Counted from the first letter of the stretch, positions 6,717-13,325 are shown. The stretch: 15,830 nucleotides of DNA from Allofournierella_A excrementavium (GCA_019120375.1 DWVE01000036.1:1-15830), one strand, 5' to 3'. Notes: generated by a model from the letters alone, not told the origin. Numbers and translations: made by a program.

Positions 6717-7376
6717 ATGAAAACCATTTTTATCATCGAAGACGACCAGTCCATCGGGGACATGCTGCAGGAAGTACTGCAAAAAGAGGGCTTTCTCGTG
6801 CAGCGGGCCTATTCCGGCACCGAGGCCGTGTTTTTGCTGGAGCGCGGCCGGCCGGACCTTGTGCTGCTGGACCTGATGCTGCCCGGGCTGCCCGGCGAGG
6901 AACTGCTGGAACGGATGCAGGGCGTGCCGGTGATCGTGGTGAGCGCCAAGGCGGGCGTGGACGACAAGGTGGATCTGCTTTTGCGGGGCGCGGCGGACTA
7001 TGTCACCAAACCCTTTGAGCTGCGGGAGCTGCTGGCCCGCATCCAGGTGCAGCTGCGACGCAGCGAACAGCCCGCCGGGCCCGCGCTGGAGGCCGGCGGC
7101 ATCCGGCTGGACGCCCTTTCCCGCGAGGCGGAGGTGGACGGCCGGCCCGTCCACCTGACCCGGACGGAGTACGCCATTCTGAAACTGCTGCTGTGCAACC
7201 CCGGGCAGGCGGTGTCCAAGGCGGCCATTCTGGACAGCATCGGCCTCGACACCCCCGACTGCACCGACGCCTCCCTCAAGCAGCATGTGAGCAATCTGCG
7301 CAAAAAGCTGCGGCAGGCGGGCGGCCGGGACTTTATCCAGGCGGTGTGGGGCATCGGTTTCCGGCTGGACGCGTGA
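6717..7376 (+). CDS. OmpR-family response regulator
   Basis: A 219-residue two-domain regulator. The receiver domain (1-110) has the acidic pair D9/D10, the phosphorylated aspartate D52 in LVLLDLMLPG, the switch serine S76 and the conserved K98 in YVTKPF. The C-terminal winged-helix domain (about 125-217) ends with the typical VWGIGFRL hairpin. AAAAGGAG (6702-6709) sits seven bases before the ATG. It opens a cluster of response regulator, ABC ATPase, ABC permease and histidine kinase, so its kinase is encoded at the far end. The likely targets are the transporter genes 90 bases downstream, in front of which repeated TTGACG-like boxes are found. This arrangement is known from antimicrobial-peptide detoxification modules. 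Confidence 0.92.
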   Translation: MKTIFIIEDDQSIGDMLQEVLQKEGFLVQRAYSGTEAVFLLERGRPDLVLLDLMLPGLPGEELLERMQGVPVIVVSAKAGVDDKVDLLLRGAADYVTKPFELRELLARIQVQLRRSEQPAGPALEAGGIRLDALSREAEVDGRPVHLTRTEYAILKLLLCNPGQAVSKAAILDSIGLDTPDCTDASLKQHVSNLRKKLRQAGGRDFIQAVWGIGFRLDA

Positions 7377-7378
7377 TC

Positions 7379-7434
7379 TTGACGAAATCTTTACGCTTTT
7401 CTTTGCCGCTTTCTTGACGGCTGCACGGTAAGAT
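7379..7434 (+). promoter_or_regulatory. Activator-type promoter with TTGACG-like direct repeats before the ABC genes
   Basis: Four similar boxes lie at helical-turn spacing: TTGACG (7379-7384), TTTACG (7390-7395), TTTGCC (7402-7407) and TTGACG (7414-7419), with starts 11, 12 and 12 bases apart. A -10 box TAAGAT (7429-7434) follows, but where a -35 box would stand (about 7406-7411) there is none. OmpR-family regulators bind tandem direct repeats of this spacing and replace a poor -35 box, so this is probably where the cluster's response regulator acts. Confidence 0.5.
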
Positions 7435-7466
7435 GGAGCCATCAAACAAAGGAGGCAAGTTTGAAC

Positions 7467-8381
7467 ATGGAATACATCCTGCAAACGAACGGTCTTTGCA
7501 AGGAATACCGCCACGGCAAAGCGCTGGACGGGCTCACCATGCAGGTGCCCAAAGGCTCCATCTACGGGTTGGTGGGCAAAAACGGCGCGGGCAAGACCAC
7601 CCTCATCCGCATCGTCTGCGGCCTGCAAAGGCCCACCGCCGGCAGTTTCACCCTCTGCGGCGCGCGCTATGGTGAAGCGAACCTCTCCCCCGCCCGCCGC
7701 CGGATGGGCGCGGTGGTGGAGACCCCGTCCCTCTACCCGGAACTGACCGCGGCCCAGAATCTGGCGCTGCAAAACCGGGTGCTTGGCCTGCCGGACGACG
7801 GCAACATCCCCGCCCTGCTGCATCTGGCCGGGCTGGAGCACACCGGCGCAAAGAAAGTGCGCCACTTCTCGCTGGGCATGCGACAGCGGCTGGGCATCGC
7901 CCTGGCCCTGTGCGGCTCGCCGGACTTCCTCGTGCTGGACGAGCCGGTGAACGGGCTGGACCCTCAGGGCGTCATCGACGTGCGGGAACTGATTTTGAAG
8001 CTGAACCGGGAGCATCAGGTCACGGTGCTGCTCTCCAGCCACATGCTGGACGAACTGGCCCGCCTTGCCACCTGCTACGGGTTCATCGACGGCGGCAAAA
8101 TGGTGCGGGAGGTAAGCGCCGAAGAACTAGCCCGCACCGGGCGCAAATGCGTGCGGCTGACGGTGACGAACGTGGGCGCTCTCGCCCGGGTGCTGGACGA
8201 GGAGGGGCTGGAATACAAGGTGCTCAGCGACGAACAGGCGGACGTGTTCGGCAGCCCGAACCTCACCCGGCTGGCGCTGGCGCTGAACGAAGCGGGCTGC
8301 GAGGTGCGCAGCGCCCAGGAAAAGGACGAGAGCCTGGAAAGCTACTTCCTGTCTCTGGTGGGAGGTGAGCGCCATGAATAA
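7467..8381 (+). CDS. ABC transporter ATPase (ABC-2/CcmA type)
   Basis: A 304-residue ATPase. Walker A is GKNGAGKTT (37-45), the signature is SLGMRQR (135-141), Walker B plus D-loop is FLVLDEPVNGLDP (154-166) and the switch histidine is H192. A C-terminal extension (about 215-304) is typical of bacitracin/lantibiotic-type exporters. It would drive the permease encoded next, probably exporting or removing peptide antibiotics. The ATG at 7467 matches the family's usual N-terminus (MEYIL); an in-frame TTG at 7461 lies only five bases from the AAAGGAGG site (7448-7455) and is the alternative start. Its stop overlaps the permease start by eight bases. Confidence 0.92.
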   Translation: MEYILQTNGLCKEYRHGKALDGLTMQVPKGSIYGLVGKNGAGKTTLIRIVCGLQRPTAGSFTLCGARYGEANLSPARRRMGAVVETPSLYPELTAAQNLALQNRVLGLPDDGNIPALLHLAGLEHTGAKKVRHFSLGMRQRLGIALALCGSPDFLVLDEPVNGLDPQGVIDVRELILKLNREHQVTVLLSSHMLDELARLATCYGFIDGGKMVREVSAEELARTGRKCVRLTVTNVGALARVLDEEGLEYKVLSDEQADVFGSPNLTRLALALNEAGCEVRSAQEKDESLESYFLSLVGGERHE

Positions 8382-9207
8382 GCTGCTTTGGGCAAACTGG
8401 GCGCGTCTGCGCCGCTACAAGGCCTTCTGGCTGGCCCTGGCGGGGGTTTTCCTCGTCTCCCTTTTGAGCATCTGGAGCGGCTCCCGCGCGGCGCAGCAGC
8501 TGGCCCAGTCCGGCTTTGTGCGCACGCTGGACAGCTACTACTTTGCTCTCGCCACCTTCCTGGGCGGGCTGTACGCCGTGTTTTTCAGCCTGTTTTTGAG
8601 CGCGGAATTCTCGGACGGCACGGTGCGCAACAAGCTCGTGGTGGGCCACTCCCGCGTCCACATCTATCTGGCGGACTATCTGGTTTGTCTGGCCGCCTGC
8701 CTTGCCTTTGCGGCGGCGTGGCTGCTGGGCGGCCTGCCGTGCCTTTTGTGGATGGGGCCCTTCTCCATGGGGCTGGGCGAGTTTTTCGCCTATCTTCTGG
8801 TAATTTTCGGGTTCACCGCCGCCTTCGCGGCGCTGTTCGCCCTCATCAACCTGCTGCCCGCCAACAAGGCGGTGACGGTGGTGCTGTCGCTGGCGGTCTG
8901 GCTGGGCCTTGTGCTGGCGGCCAGCGCGTTCTATGACCGGCTGAGCGAGCCGGAAATGCTCAGCGGCGTGGTGTACGCCGACGGCGCGTTTCAGGAGGTG
9001 GAGCCCCACCCCAATCCCATGTATCTCGCCGGGGCGGCGCGCACGGTGTGCACCTGGGCGCTGGAGTTCCTGCCCGCCGGGCAGGCCCAGCTGGTGCGCG
9101 GCGTGGAGGTCGCCTCTCCCCTGCGGATGCTGGCCTTCTCCGCTCTGTTCACCGCCCTTGCCCTCTTGGCGGGGGTGTGCATCTTCCAAAAGAAAGACTT
9201 GAAGTGA
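8374..9207 (+). CDS. ABC-2 type transporter permease
   Basis: A 277-residue membrane protein with six hydrophobic segments at about 17-34, 57-77, 99-119, 137-160, 166-184 and 253-271, the ABC-2 export topology. SAEFSDGTVRNKL (76-88) between segments 2 and 3 is the conserved cytoplasmic coupling motif (E-F-x-x-G-T) of this family. A larger outside loop (about 185-252) could contact substrate. The ATG at 8374 lies within the end of the ATPase gene and follows GGGAGGTGAG, so translation is coupled. It forms the export channel together with the ATPase. Confidence 0.88.
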   Translation: MNKLLWANWARLRRYKAFWLALAGVFLVSLLSIWSGSRAAQQLAQSGFVRTLDSYYFALATFLGGLYAVFFSLFLSAEFSDGTVRNKLVVGHSRVHIYLADYLVCLAACLAFAAAWLLGGLPCLLWMGPFSMGLGEFFAYLLVIFGFTAAFAALFALINLLPANKAVTVVLSLAVWLGLVLAASAFYDRLSEPEMLSGVVYADGAFQEVEPHPNPMYLAGAARTVCTWALEFLPAGQAQLVRGVEVASPLRMLAFSALFTALALLAGVCIFQKKDLK

Positions 9208-9215
9208 GGGGTTTT

Positions 9216-10115
9216 ATGGACTGTTTTCTGCCGGTTCTTGTGGGTGTGCTGCTGGCGGCTGTCTGCCTGCTCTGGCTCAAGGTGCGCCTGCTGCAGCGCT
9301 GTGCCCGCCAGATCGGGCAGGCCTTTCGGGACCGGCTGGCGACAGACACCAACACCCTCATCGACCTTCCCAGCCGCGACCCTTCCATGCGGCGGCTGGC
9401 CTCGGACATCAACGCCCAGCTGCGCCTGCTGCGCAGCCAGCGCCAGCGCTATCAGCGGGGCGACCGGCAGGTGAAAGAGGCGGTGACCAACATCTCCCAC
9501 GACCTGCGCACGCCCCTCACCGCCATCTGCGGCTATCTGGAACTGATGAAGCAGCAGGAGCTGCCGCCGGACGCGGCGCGCTATCTCGCCCAGATCGAAA
9601 GCCGCACCCTGGCGATGAAGGGGCTCACCGAAGAGTTGTTCCGCTATTCACTGGCGGTGTCCGACCAGCCGCCGGCCCTGCAGCCGGTGGACCTGCGCCG
9701 CGCGCTGGAGGAGGCACTGCTCTCCTTCTACGGGGCCTTCGCCCAAAAGGGCATCGAGCCGGAACTGGCTCTCGAAGAGCCGGAGGGGCGCTTTCTGCTG
9801 GACGGCGGCGCGCTGGGCCGCGTGTTCGGGAACATCCTGGCCAACGCCCTGAAATACAGCGCCGGCGATTTGAAGGTCACGCTGGACGCCGCCGGGCGTG
9901 TCGCCTTCTCCAACCGCGCGCCCGGGCTGGGCCCGGTGTCGGTGGGCCGCCTTTTTGACCGCTATTACACGCTGGACACCGGCCAAAGCTCCACGGGGCT
10001 GGGGCTTTCCATCGCCCGGGCGCTGACCGAGGAGATGGGATGCGCCATCTCGGCGGACTATGCCGACGGCCGGCTGACGGTGCTGGCGGATTTTTCACCG
10101 GCGCGGGAACCGTGA
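9216..10115 (+). CDS. Histidine kinase with minimal sensor part
   Basis: A 299-residue sensor kinase. One hydrophobic segment (4-23) is followed directly by a charged linker; there is no second membrane segment and no extracellular domain. The dimerisation/phosphoacceptor motif is VTNISHDLRTPLTAI with H95. The ATP-binding domain has the N-box NILANALKYS (206-215) and the G-box GLGLSIA (261-267). The ATG at 9216 is preferred because GAGGGG lies five bases upstream, eight bases after the permease stop. Kinases this short often take their signal from a partner ABC transporter rather than binding a ligand, which fits the gene order here. The partner regulator is the gene at 6717. Confidence 0.9.
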   Translation: MDCFLPVLVGVLLAAVCLLWLKVRLLQRCARQIGQAFRDRLATDTNTLIDLPSRDPSMRRLASDINAQLRLLRSQRQRYQRGDRQVKEAVTNISHDLRTPLTAICGYLELMKQQELPPDAARYLAQIESRTLAMKGLTEELFRYSLAVSDQPPALQPVDLRRALEEALLSFYGAFAQKGIEPELALEEPEGRFLLDGGALGRVFGNILANALKYSAGDLKVTLDAAGRVAFSNRAPGLGPVSVGRLFDRYYTLDTGQSSTGLGLSIARALTEEMGCAISADYADGRLTVLADFSPAREP

Positions 10116-10127
10116 CGGAGCGGCGCG

Positions 10128-10158
10128 CCCGCCGGCCCCCTTGACCCGGGGCGGCGGG
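10128..10158. repeat. GC-rich inverted repeat spanning the -35 box of the MFS operon
   Basis: CCCGCCGGCCCC (10128-10139) is complementary to GGGGCGGCGGG (10148-10158) apart from one bulged G. The -35 box TTGACC lies in its loop. With no T-run after it, it is a poor terminator; it may be a repressor operator or simply end the kinase transcript by structure. Confidence 0.4.
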
Positions 10159-10170
10159 GCGTGCTATAAT
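10141..10170 (+). promoter_or_regulatory. Strong sigma-A promoter for the leader peptide and MFS gene
   Basis: TTGACC (10141-10146), an 18-base spacer and a perfect TATAAT (10165-10170) with an upstream TG (10162-10163). Transcription should start near 10177, giving a leader of about 207 bases before the MFS start codon. Confidence 0.88.
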
Positions 10171-10203
10171 TCGGGGCAGAAAACAGGAAAGGAGGGCGCA
10201 CGG

Positions 10204-10302
10204 ATGTTCTGGAAATTCCCCAACGTCCAGCTGAGAAAAGGCACTGTTTTTGCCTTCAAAGGGGATAGTGCGCCCTTTTTGAAGGCCGAGACCGTTTTTT
10301 GA
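10204..10302 (+). CDS. 32-residue leader peptide of the MFS transporter gene
   Basis: A short ORF starting MFWKFPNVQLRKG and ending in TVF, preceded by AAAGGAGGG (about 10188-10196) at good distance from its ATG. It begins about 27 bases after the predicted transcription start of a strong promoter and ends 81 bases before the MFS gene. It runs through both arms of two alternative hairpins, so ribosome movement on it must change the RNA fold. These are the hallmarks of leader peptides that control antibiotic-resistance genes by ribosome stalling. It has no domain and probably no function as a free protein. Confidence 0.6.
   Translation: MFWKFPNVQLRKGTVFAFKGDSAPFLKAETVF
10238..10286 (+). promoter_or_regulatory. 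Mutually exclusive hairpins inside the leader peptide ORF
   Basis: Hairpin 1 pairs AAGGCA (10238-10243) with TGCCTT (10251-10256). Hairpin 2 pairs GCCTTCAAA plus GGG (10252-10263) with CCC, TTTTT and GAAGGC (10273-10286), leaving a two-base bulge. Both need bases 10252-10256, so only one can form. A run of six T (10295-10300) starts eight bases after hairpin 2, and a weak CGGG/CCCG hairpin (about 10304-10316) followed by TTTTT comes next. The layout resembles an attenuator. Confidence 0.5.
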
Positions 10303-10339
10303 CGCGGGTTTTGCCCGGCTTTTTAAAATTTGCGCTCTG

Positions 10340-10376
10340 TCTCCTTTTGCTTGCAGACCACTGTGAGGAAAGGAGA
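10340..10376 (+). promoter_or_regulatory. Hairpin that hides the MFS ribosome binding site
   Basis: TCTCCTTT (10340-10347) is perfectly complementary to AAAGGAGA (10369-10376), which is the Shine-Dalgarno sequence eight bases before the MFS start codon. When folded, translation of the transporter would be blocked. Confidence 0.5.
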
Positions 10377-10383
10377 TTTTTTT

Positions 10384-11469
10384 ATGTTCAAAATCAAACA
10401 ACAGCTTCGCAGGCTGTACGCCGTCACGGCCATCAGCAGCCTGCAAATCGCCGGCGCGTCCTGGGTGGCGCTGCTGGCGGCGCGGGGATTTTCCCTGACT
10501 GAAATCGGTTTCGCGGAGGGCGTGTTCCACTTCGTCAGCTTCTTGTTCGAGGTGCCCTCCGGGGTCATTGCCGACGTGTTCGGCCGCAAGCGGTCGATGG
10601 TGGCCAGCCAGTGCATGTTCGCGGCGGCCAGCGCCGCCATGCTGCTTTCCCGCTCCATGGCCGGCGTCTGCCTCGCCATGGCGCTGAGCGCCCTGGGCTA
10701 CAACTTCGCCTCCGGCTCCCGGGAGGCGCTGGCTTATGAAAGCCTGAAGATGTGCGGCCGGGAGGAGGCTTATCAGCAGTTCGCCGTCAATGACCTGACG
10801 CTGTGGCGGGTGGGCTCGGCGCTGGCCACCCTGTGCGCCGGGTTCGCGCTGTGGCTGGGCCCGCGGGCGGCCTACGGCGTGGACCTTGCCCTGGCGCTGG
10901 CGGGCCTTCTGCCGGCGCTGGCGCTGCGGGAGCCGGAACGGGAGGTCATCGCCGGTTCTGCTGCCGTGCGCATCCGCAGCGCGGTGCGGGAGAGCGCCGC
11001 CTTCATCCTCCGCAGCCCGAAGGTGCTGCGCTTAATGCTCTGCAACGCCGCTGTGGGGGCCGTGGCCACCATGCTGCTGTATCTGCTGCAGGCACGGCTG
11101 CCCGCCCTGGGCCTGCCCGCCGGGTGGCTGGGGCCCGCCCTGTTCGTCCTGTCTTTGAGCGGCACGCTGGGCGCCCAGGCCGCAAGGTTTGCCGAAGGCC
11201 TTGGCTTTCGCTCACTGGCGCTTTTGTGCGCGGGCGGGGTGTTTGCCGGCGCGATGCTGGCCGCCGCCCCTTCCCTTCCCGCCGCCTTTGCCGGGGGCTT
11301 TCTGGCCGGCATGCTGGACGACTTGCTGGACGTGCGCAGCGACGTGGTGCTGAACGGGATGGTGCCTTCGGCCCAGCGGGCGACACTGGTGTCGGTGTCT
11401 TCCCTCACCTTCTCGCTGGTGATGCTGGCGGCGGCCCCGCTGATGGGGGCGCTTTTCGGCGCGCTGTGA
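10384..11469 (+). CDS. MFS exporter, probable drug efflux pump
   Basis: A 361-residue major facilitator protein, slightly short for the 12-helix fold. The N-terminal half has FEVPSG (55-60) followed by the diagnostic motif A, GVIADVFGRKR (60-70), between helices 2 and 3; hydrophobic helices continue to the C-terminus. It belongs with drug/proton antiporters of the DHA3/macrolide-efflux kind by general look; the substrate is unknown. The ATG at 10384 is chosen because AAAGGAG (10369-10375) stands eight bases before it. The elaborate leader with a small peptide and alternative hairpins suggests induction by a ribosome-targeting compound, which would make it an inducible resistance gene. Confidence 0.85.
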   Translation: MFKIKQQLRRLYAVTAISSLQIAGASWVALLAARGFSLTEIGFAEGVFHFVSFLFEVPSGVIADVFGRKRSMVASQCMFAAASAAMLLSRSMAGVCLAMALSALGYNFASGSREALAYESLKMCGREEAYQQFAVNDLTLWRVGSALATLCAGFALWLGPRAAYGVDLALALAGLLPALALREPEREVIAGSAAVRIRSAVRESAAFILRSPKVLRLMLCNAAVGAVATMLLYLLQARLPALGLPAGWLGPALFVLSLSGTLGAQAARFAEGLGFRSLALLCAGGVFAGAMLAAAPSLPAAFAGGFLAGMLDDLLDVRSDVVLNGMVPSAQRATLVSVSSLTFSLVMLAAAPLMGALFGAL

Positions 11470-11482
11470 GGCGGGAATGGCG

Positions 11483-11511
11483 TTGAATATAGTCGGTTCC
11501 TGTGGTATAGT
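11483..11511 (+). promoter_or_regulatory. Sigma-A promoter of guaA
   Basis: TTGAAT (11483-11488), a 17-base spacer and TATAGT (11506-11511) with an upstream TG (11503-11504). The leader of about 77 bases contains one short GC hairpin (CGGCC 11525-11529 with GGCCG 11534-11538); I do not recognise a riboswitch. Confidence 0.8.
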
Positions 11512-11594
11512 GAAAGGGAAAAGGCGGCCTGCGGGCCGAAAGGCTCCCAAGGCACGGCACGGAGCATCGAATTTACAGGAAAGGAGATACAACA

Positions 11595-12575
11595 GTGGAG
11601 AACATCAAACGTCCCGACGACATGGCTCGTATCACAACGGCGGAACTGGCAGCGTCCTTTATTGAGGAGCAGGTGCGTGAGATCCAGGAGCAGGTGGGCG
11701 ACAAAAAGGTGCTGCTGGCCCTGTCGGGCGGCGTGGACTCCTCGGTGGTGGCCGCGCTGCTCATCAAGGCGATCGGCAAGCAGCTGGTGTGCGTCCATGT
11801 GAACCACGGCCTGCTGCGCAAGGGCGAGCCGGAACAGGTGGTGGAGGTGTTCCGCAACCAGATGGACGCCAACCTGGTGTATGTGGACGCCATCGACCGT
11901 TTCCTGAACAAGCTGGAGGGCGTGGCCGAGCCCGAGCAGAAGCGGAAAATCATCGGCGCCGAGTTCATCCGCGTGTTTGAGGAGGAAGCGAGGAAGCTGG
12001 AGGGCATCGAGTTCCTAGCGCAGGGCACGATCTACCCGGACATCCTGGAAAGCGACGGCGTGAAGGCCCACCACAACGTGGGCGGTCTGCCGAAGGACCT
12101 CCAGTTCCAGCTGGTGGAGCCCCTCAAGCTGCTGTTCAAGGACGAGGTGCGCGTTGTGGGCAAGGCGCTTGGCCTGCCGGACGGCATGGTCTACCGCCAG
12201 CCGTTCCCCGGCCCCGGCCTGGGCGTGCGGTGCCTGGGGGCCATCACCCGCGACCGTCTGGAGGCGGTGCGGGAGTCCGACGCCATCCTGCGGGAAGAGT
12301 TTGCGAAGAACGGCCTGGAAGGCAAGGTGTGGCAGTACTTCACCGTCATCCCCGATTTCAAGTCGGTGGGCGTGAAGGACGGCAAGCGCTCCTTTGAGTG
12401 GCCGGTGATCCTGCGGGCGGTGAACACCCGCGACGCCATGACCGCCACCGTGGAGGATGTGCCCTTCGCCCTGCTGCAGAAGATCACCCAGCGCATCACC
12501 GCCGAGGTGCCCGGCGTGAACCGCGTCTGCTTCGACCTGACGCCGAAGCCCACCGGCACCATCGAGTGGGAATGA
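11595..12575 (+). CDS. guaA: GMP synthase, ATP-pyrophosphatase subunit without amidotransferase domain
   Basis: A 326-residue protein that converts XMP to GMP using ATP and ammonia, the last step of GMP synthesis. The PP-loop is LSGGVDSS (43-50); the XMP-binding/dimerisation part follows, with AHHNVGGLPKDL (158-169), RQPFPGPGLGVR (201-212) and the universal C-terminus KPTGTIEWE. A bacterial GuaA normally has about 510 residues and begins with a glutamine amidotransferase domain of about 190 residues; this one begins just before the ATPase part, with no trace of that domain upstream. The GTG start at 11595 has AAGGAG eight bases before it and its own promoter, so it is not a broken gene. The glutaminase subunit must be encoded elsewhere or free ammonia is used. 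Confidence 0.92.
   Translation: MENIKRPDDMARITTAELAASFIEEQVREIQEQVGDKKVLLALSGGVDSSVVAALLIKAIGKQLVCVHVNHGLLRKGEPEQVVEVFRNQMDANLVYVDAIDRFLNKLEGVAEPEQKRKIIGAEFIRVFEEEARKLEGIEFLAQGTIYPDILESDGVKAHHNVGGLPKDLQFQLVEPLKLLFKDEVRVVGKALGLPDGMVYRQPFPGPGLGVRCLGAITRDRLEAVRESDAILREEFAKNGLEGKVWQYFTVIPDFKSVGVKDGKRSFEWPVILRAVNTRDAMTATVEDVPFALLQKITQRITAEVPGVNRVCFDLTPKPTGTIEWE
12564..12575. other. Candidate attachment site at the 3' end of guaA
   Basis: GAGTGGGAATGA, encoding the last residues and stop of GuaA, is the conserved end of guaA, a gene end known as an integration target of genomic islands. The element's genes begin shortly after. The other attachment site lies outside the window, so a direct repeat cannot be confirmed. 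The actual crossover may instead lie in the weak terminator at 12590-12615. Confidence 0.35.
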
Positions 12576-12589
12576 TTTCAGAGACCCGG

Positions 12590-12615
12590 AAAAGCCTGAT
12601 ATGACTGGTTTTTTT
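12590..12615 (+). terminator. Weak terminator downstream of guaA
   Basis: AAAAGCC (12590-12596) pairs with GGTTTTT (12607-12613) using one G-T pair, with a mismatch further in, and is followed by T. The imperfect stem could be a native weak terminator or a chimera made by the insertion. Confidence 0.45.
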
Positions 12616-12633
12616 AGGGGTTAAGGCCCTTCG

Positions 12634-12651
12634 TGGCAACGATTTGGCAAC
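12634..12651 (+). repeat. Paired TGGCAAC repeats near the element's left end
   Basis: TGGCAAC occurs at 12634-12640 and 12645-12651, 11 bases apart (one helical turn). Such short direct repeats next to an attachment site are typical of arm-type binding sites for the N-terminal domain of tyrosine integrases. Confidence 0.45.
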
Positions 12652-12668
12652 ACTTTTTCATTATTTAT

Positions 12669-12714
12669 AAAAAGAGAGCTAACTGATTTTGATTAGTCAG
12701 TTAGCTCTCTTTTT
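12669..12714. terminator. Strong bidirectional terminator at the repressor gene end
   Basis: An 18-base-pair stem, AAAAAGAGAGCTAACTGA (12669-12686) with its complement at 12697-12714, has a ten-base loop. It is flanked by T-runs on both strands. It ends the leftward repressor transcript and insulates guaA from the element. Confidence 0.93.
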
Positions 12715-12772
12715 CTTTTTATTATTATTTTGTGCAACAAACAGCCTCTCCCGTGGCCTACAAGTAAGAGGA

Positions 12773-13261
12773 TCAAAAGAGGTCCTGGGGCGGCACCTTC
12801 ACATAGGTCTGTGCTTTATCAAACTCCGGATAGTGGTAGCGCCACTTGTCGTAATCCTCTTTGGAGATCTCGCCCGCCTCCAACAGGGCAGCGGCCTGCT
12901 GCCAGGAACAGAGCATCTCGTGCAGCCGGGCAGCATCCTTGTTCTTCCGCACATCGACCTTTAAGCAAACTTCTCCATCTATCTCACTGATCTTGAGCCC
13001 GTAGTTGTCCTCCAGGGTAAACAGGGTGTGCATCAGCCCCACATAGGAGTCTATGTCCGGGACGGAGAGTGCATGGGGCGAGACATCCAGTACCTGGGCC
13101 AGGGCAGTAGTCAGGTCTGCCTTTGGGGTTCTTGATCCTGTTTCGTACTGAGCAAGGCGCACATCAGCGGACTTCTCCGGGAAGCCCAGCGCCATACCGA
13201 GATATTTCTGCGTCATCCCCCGCAGGAGACGGAAAAAGTGAATCCGTTCGCCAATCGCCAT
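12773..13261 (-). CDS. XRE-family repressor of the element
   Basis: A 162-residue protein. The N-terminal Cro/CI-type helix-turn-helix (4-62) contains RLLRGMTQKYLGMALGF and LAQYETGSRTPKADL. The C-terminal 100 residues contain no known protease or dimerisation motif that I recognise; there is no autocleavage (S24) or metalloprotease (HExxH) motif, so the derepression route is unclear. The start at 13261 has GGAG five bases upstream on the minus strand. It is transcribed away from the xis-int operon, and both divergent promoters carry copies of a CTAAGCA/TGCTTAG heptamer, so it is probably the master repressor, controlling itself and the integration/mobilisation genes. Confidence 0.82.
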   Translation of the reverse strand: MAIGERIHFFRLLRGMTQKYLGMALGFPEKSADVRLAQYETGSRTPKADLTTALAQVLDVSPHALSVPDIDSYVGLMHTLFTLEDNYGLKISEIDGEVCLKVDVRKNKDAARLHEMLCSWQQAAALLEAGEISKEDYDKWRYHYPEFDKAQTYVKVPPQDLF

Positions 13262-13296
13262 ATCATCAACTCCAATCGTTGGTTGTCTTTAGGAAA

Positions 13297-13325
13297 AGCG
13301 TAGCAGAAATGCTTAGTAAAGTCAA
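13297..13325 (-). promoter_or_regulatory. Repressor promoter with an internal operator
   Basis: On the minus strand TTGACT (13320-13325) is followed after 17 bases by TACGCT (13297-13302), with a TG just before it. A CTAAGCA box (13310-13316) lies inside the spacer, so bound repressor would shut off its own gene. The -10 box is weak. Confidence 0.55.

Noticed and set aside
6681..8042. A 453-codon minus-strand frame opposite the response regulator and ABC ATPase
   Set aside because: It is antisense to two unmistakable gene families and has no coding features of its own.
8263..9189. A 308-codon minus-strand frame opposite the ABC permease
   Set aside because: A shadow of a clear six-helix permease; low-complexity translation and no ribosome binding site.
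11512..11594. Possible purine or other riboswitch in the guaA leader
   Set aside because: The leader is only about 80 bases with one five-pair hairpin and shows none of the conserved bases of known purine or guanidine riboswitches.
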